Assembly: GCA_934699705.1 (NCBI GenBank)
Contig: CAKUXD010000020.1
Coordinates: 1 to 32,888, forward strand
Length of the DNA stretch: 32,888 nucleotides
Direction: 5' to 3'
Source: an uncultured Candidatus Melainabacteria bacterium
Lineage (GTDB): Bacteria; Cyanobacteriota; Vampirovibrionia; Gastranaerophilales; Gastranaerophilaceae
Shown here: positions 32,781-32,888 of the stretch, piece after piece
How the letters are laid out: every line of letters begins with the position of its first letter
Position numbering within the stretch: the first letter of the stretch is position 1
The notes under the pieces: model-generated
What the model was told of the DNA's origin: nothing
The model's input: only the letters and a program-made list of their open reading frames with translations
Databases searched by the model: none
Translations under genes and position numbers: made by a program

Positions 32781-32815
32781 AAGGATTTAGTTTATCTAAA
32801 TCCTTTTATTTTTTT
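32776..32815. terminator. Bidirectional terminator between methyltransferase and tRNA genes
   Basis: A perfect 15-bp stem (32776-32790 with 32796-32810), loop TTTAT, that extends through A-run and T-run to 32771 and 32815. It can end the methyltransferase mRNA (+) and the tRNA-Pro transcript (-). Confidence 0.9.
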
Positions 32816-32819
32816 AAAA

Positions 32820-32888
32820 TGGTCGGGATGACACGGTTCGAACGTGCGACCCCTTCGTCCCAAGCGAAGTGCGCTACCAGCTGCGCTA
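32820..32888 (-). tRNA. tRNA-Pro (anticodon TGG), 5' end cut by the window edge
   Basis: On the minus strand the sequence reads D-arm GCGC-AGCTGGTA-GCGC, anticodon arm CTTCG-CTTGGGA-CGAAG, T-arm GCACG-TTCGAAC-CGTGT, the 3' acceptor half CATCCCG, discriminator A and encoded CCA. The anticodon is TGG (proline). The seven 5' acceptor bases lie beyond 32888. Confidence 0.93.

Overview
The window is AT-rich bacterial DNA with dense genes and short gaps. No gene-free stretch exceeds 300 bases. The proteins point to a diderm envelope: an LptD/OstA-like outer-membrane protein, an M23 murein hydrolase with coiled coil, an Slt-type lytic transglycosylase and a YidC insertase carrying an internal soluble domain. 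Low GC, this envelope set and the sugar-coat genes would fit a gut lineage near the cyanobacteria (Gastranaerophilales/Vampirovibrionia, 'Melainabacteria'). That placement is inference from gene style; no marker gene in the window proves it.

Layout: (1) 1-161 holds 50-bp-spaced repeats with TTACCG/CGGTAA boxes, near the 3' end of a TPR gene. (2) 162-5336: TPR protein, UDP-glucose dehydrogenase, WG-repeat protein, RmlA-type nucleotidyltransferase and a TIM-barrel sugar isomerase-like protein, ending in a strong hairpin terminator. (3) 5393-10872: gmd and fcl (GDP-mannose to GDP-L-fucose) divergent from a cupin, a four-helix-bundle protein, a perosamine-synthase-like DegT aminotransferase and a GT4 glycosyltransferase. 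The four-helix-bundle gene is bracketed by a 35-bp imperfect inverted repeat. (4) 10937-16665: a minus-strand glycosylation operon with a GT-A-like transferase, a GT10 fucosyltransferase, a DUF1796-GT11 fucosyltransferase fusion, a pyruvyl-transferase-family protein and a GT-D-like protein. GT10 and GT11 would use the GDP-fucose made by Gmd/Fcl. (5) 16742-23505: a Y-family polymerase, a response regulator/PAS histidine kinase pair, DUF486 membrane protein, rsmG and a P-loop ATPase-TPR protein. (6) 23609-29887: a 34-residue membrane protein, M23 hydrolase, LptD-like protein, class II aldolase and lytic transglycosylase. (7) 29890-32888: queA, yidC, a methyltransferase and a truncated tRNA-Pro.

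The main theme is surface glycan synthesis. Gmd product can go to GDP-L-fucose through Fcl or to GDP-perosamine through the aminotransferase, and two fucosyltransferase families that together build Lewis-type structures in Helicobacter lie next to each other. A second theme is transcription architecture. Several divergent gene pairs share short promoter regions with near-consensus elements, and three genes have the -10 box only 6-9 bases before the ATG with no visible Shine-Dalgarno sequence, as expected for leaderless mRNAs.
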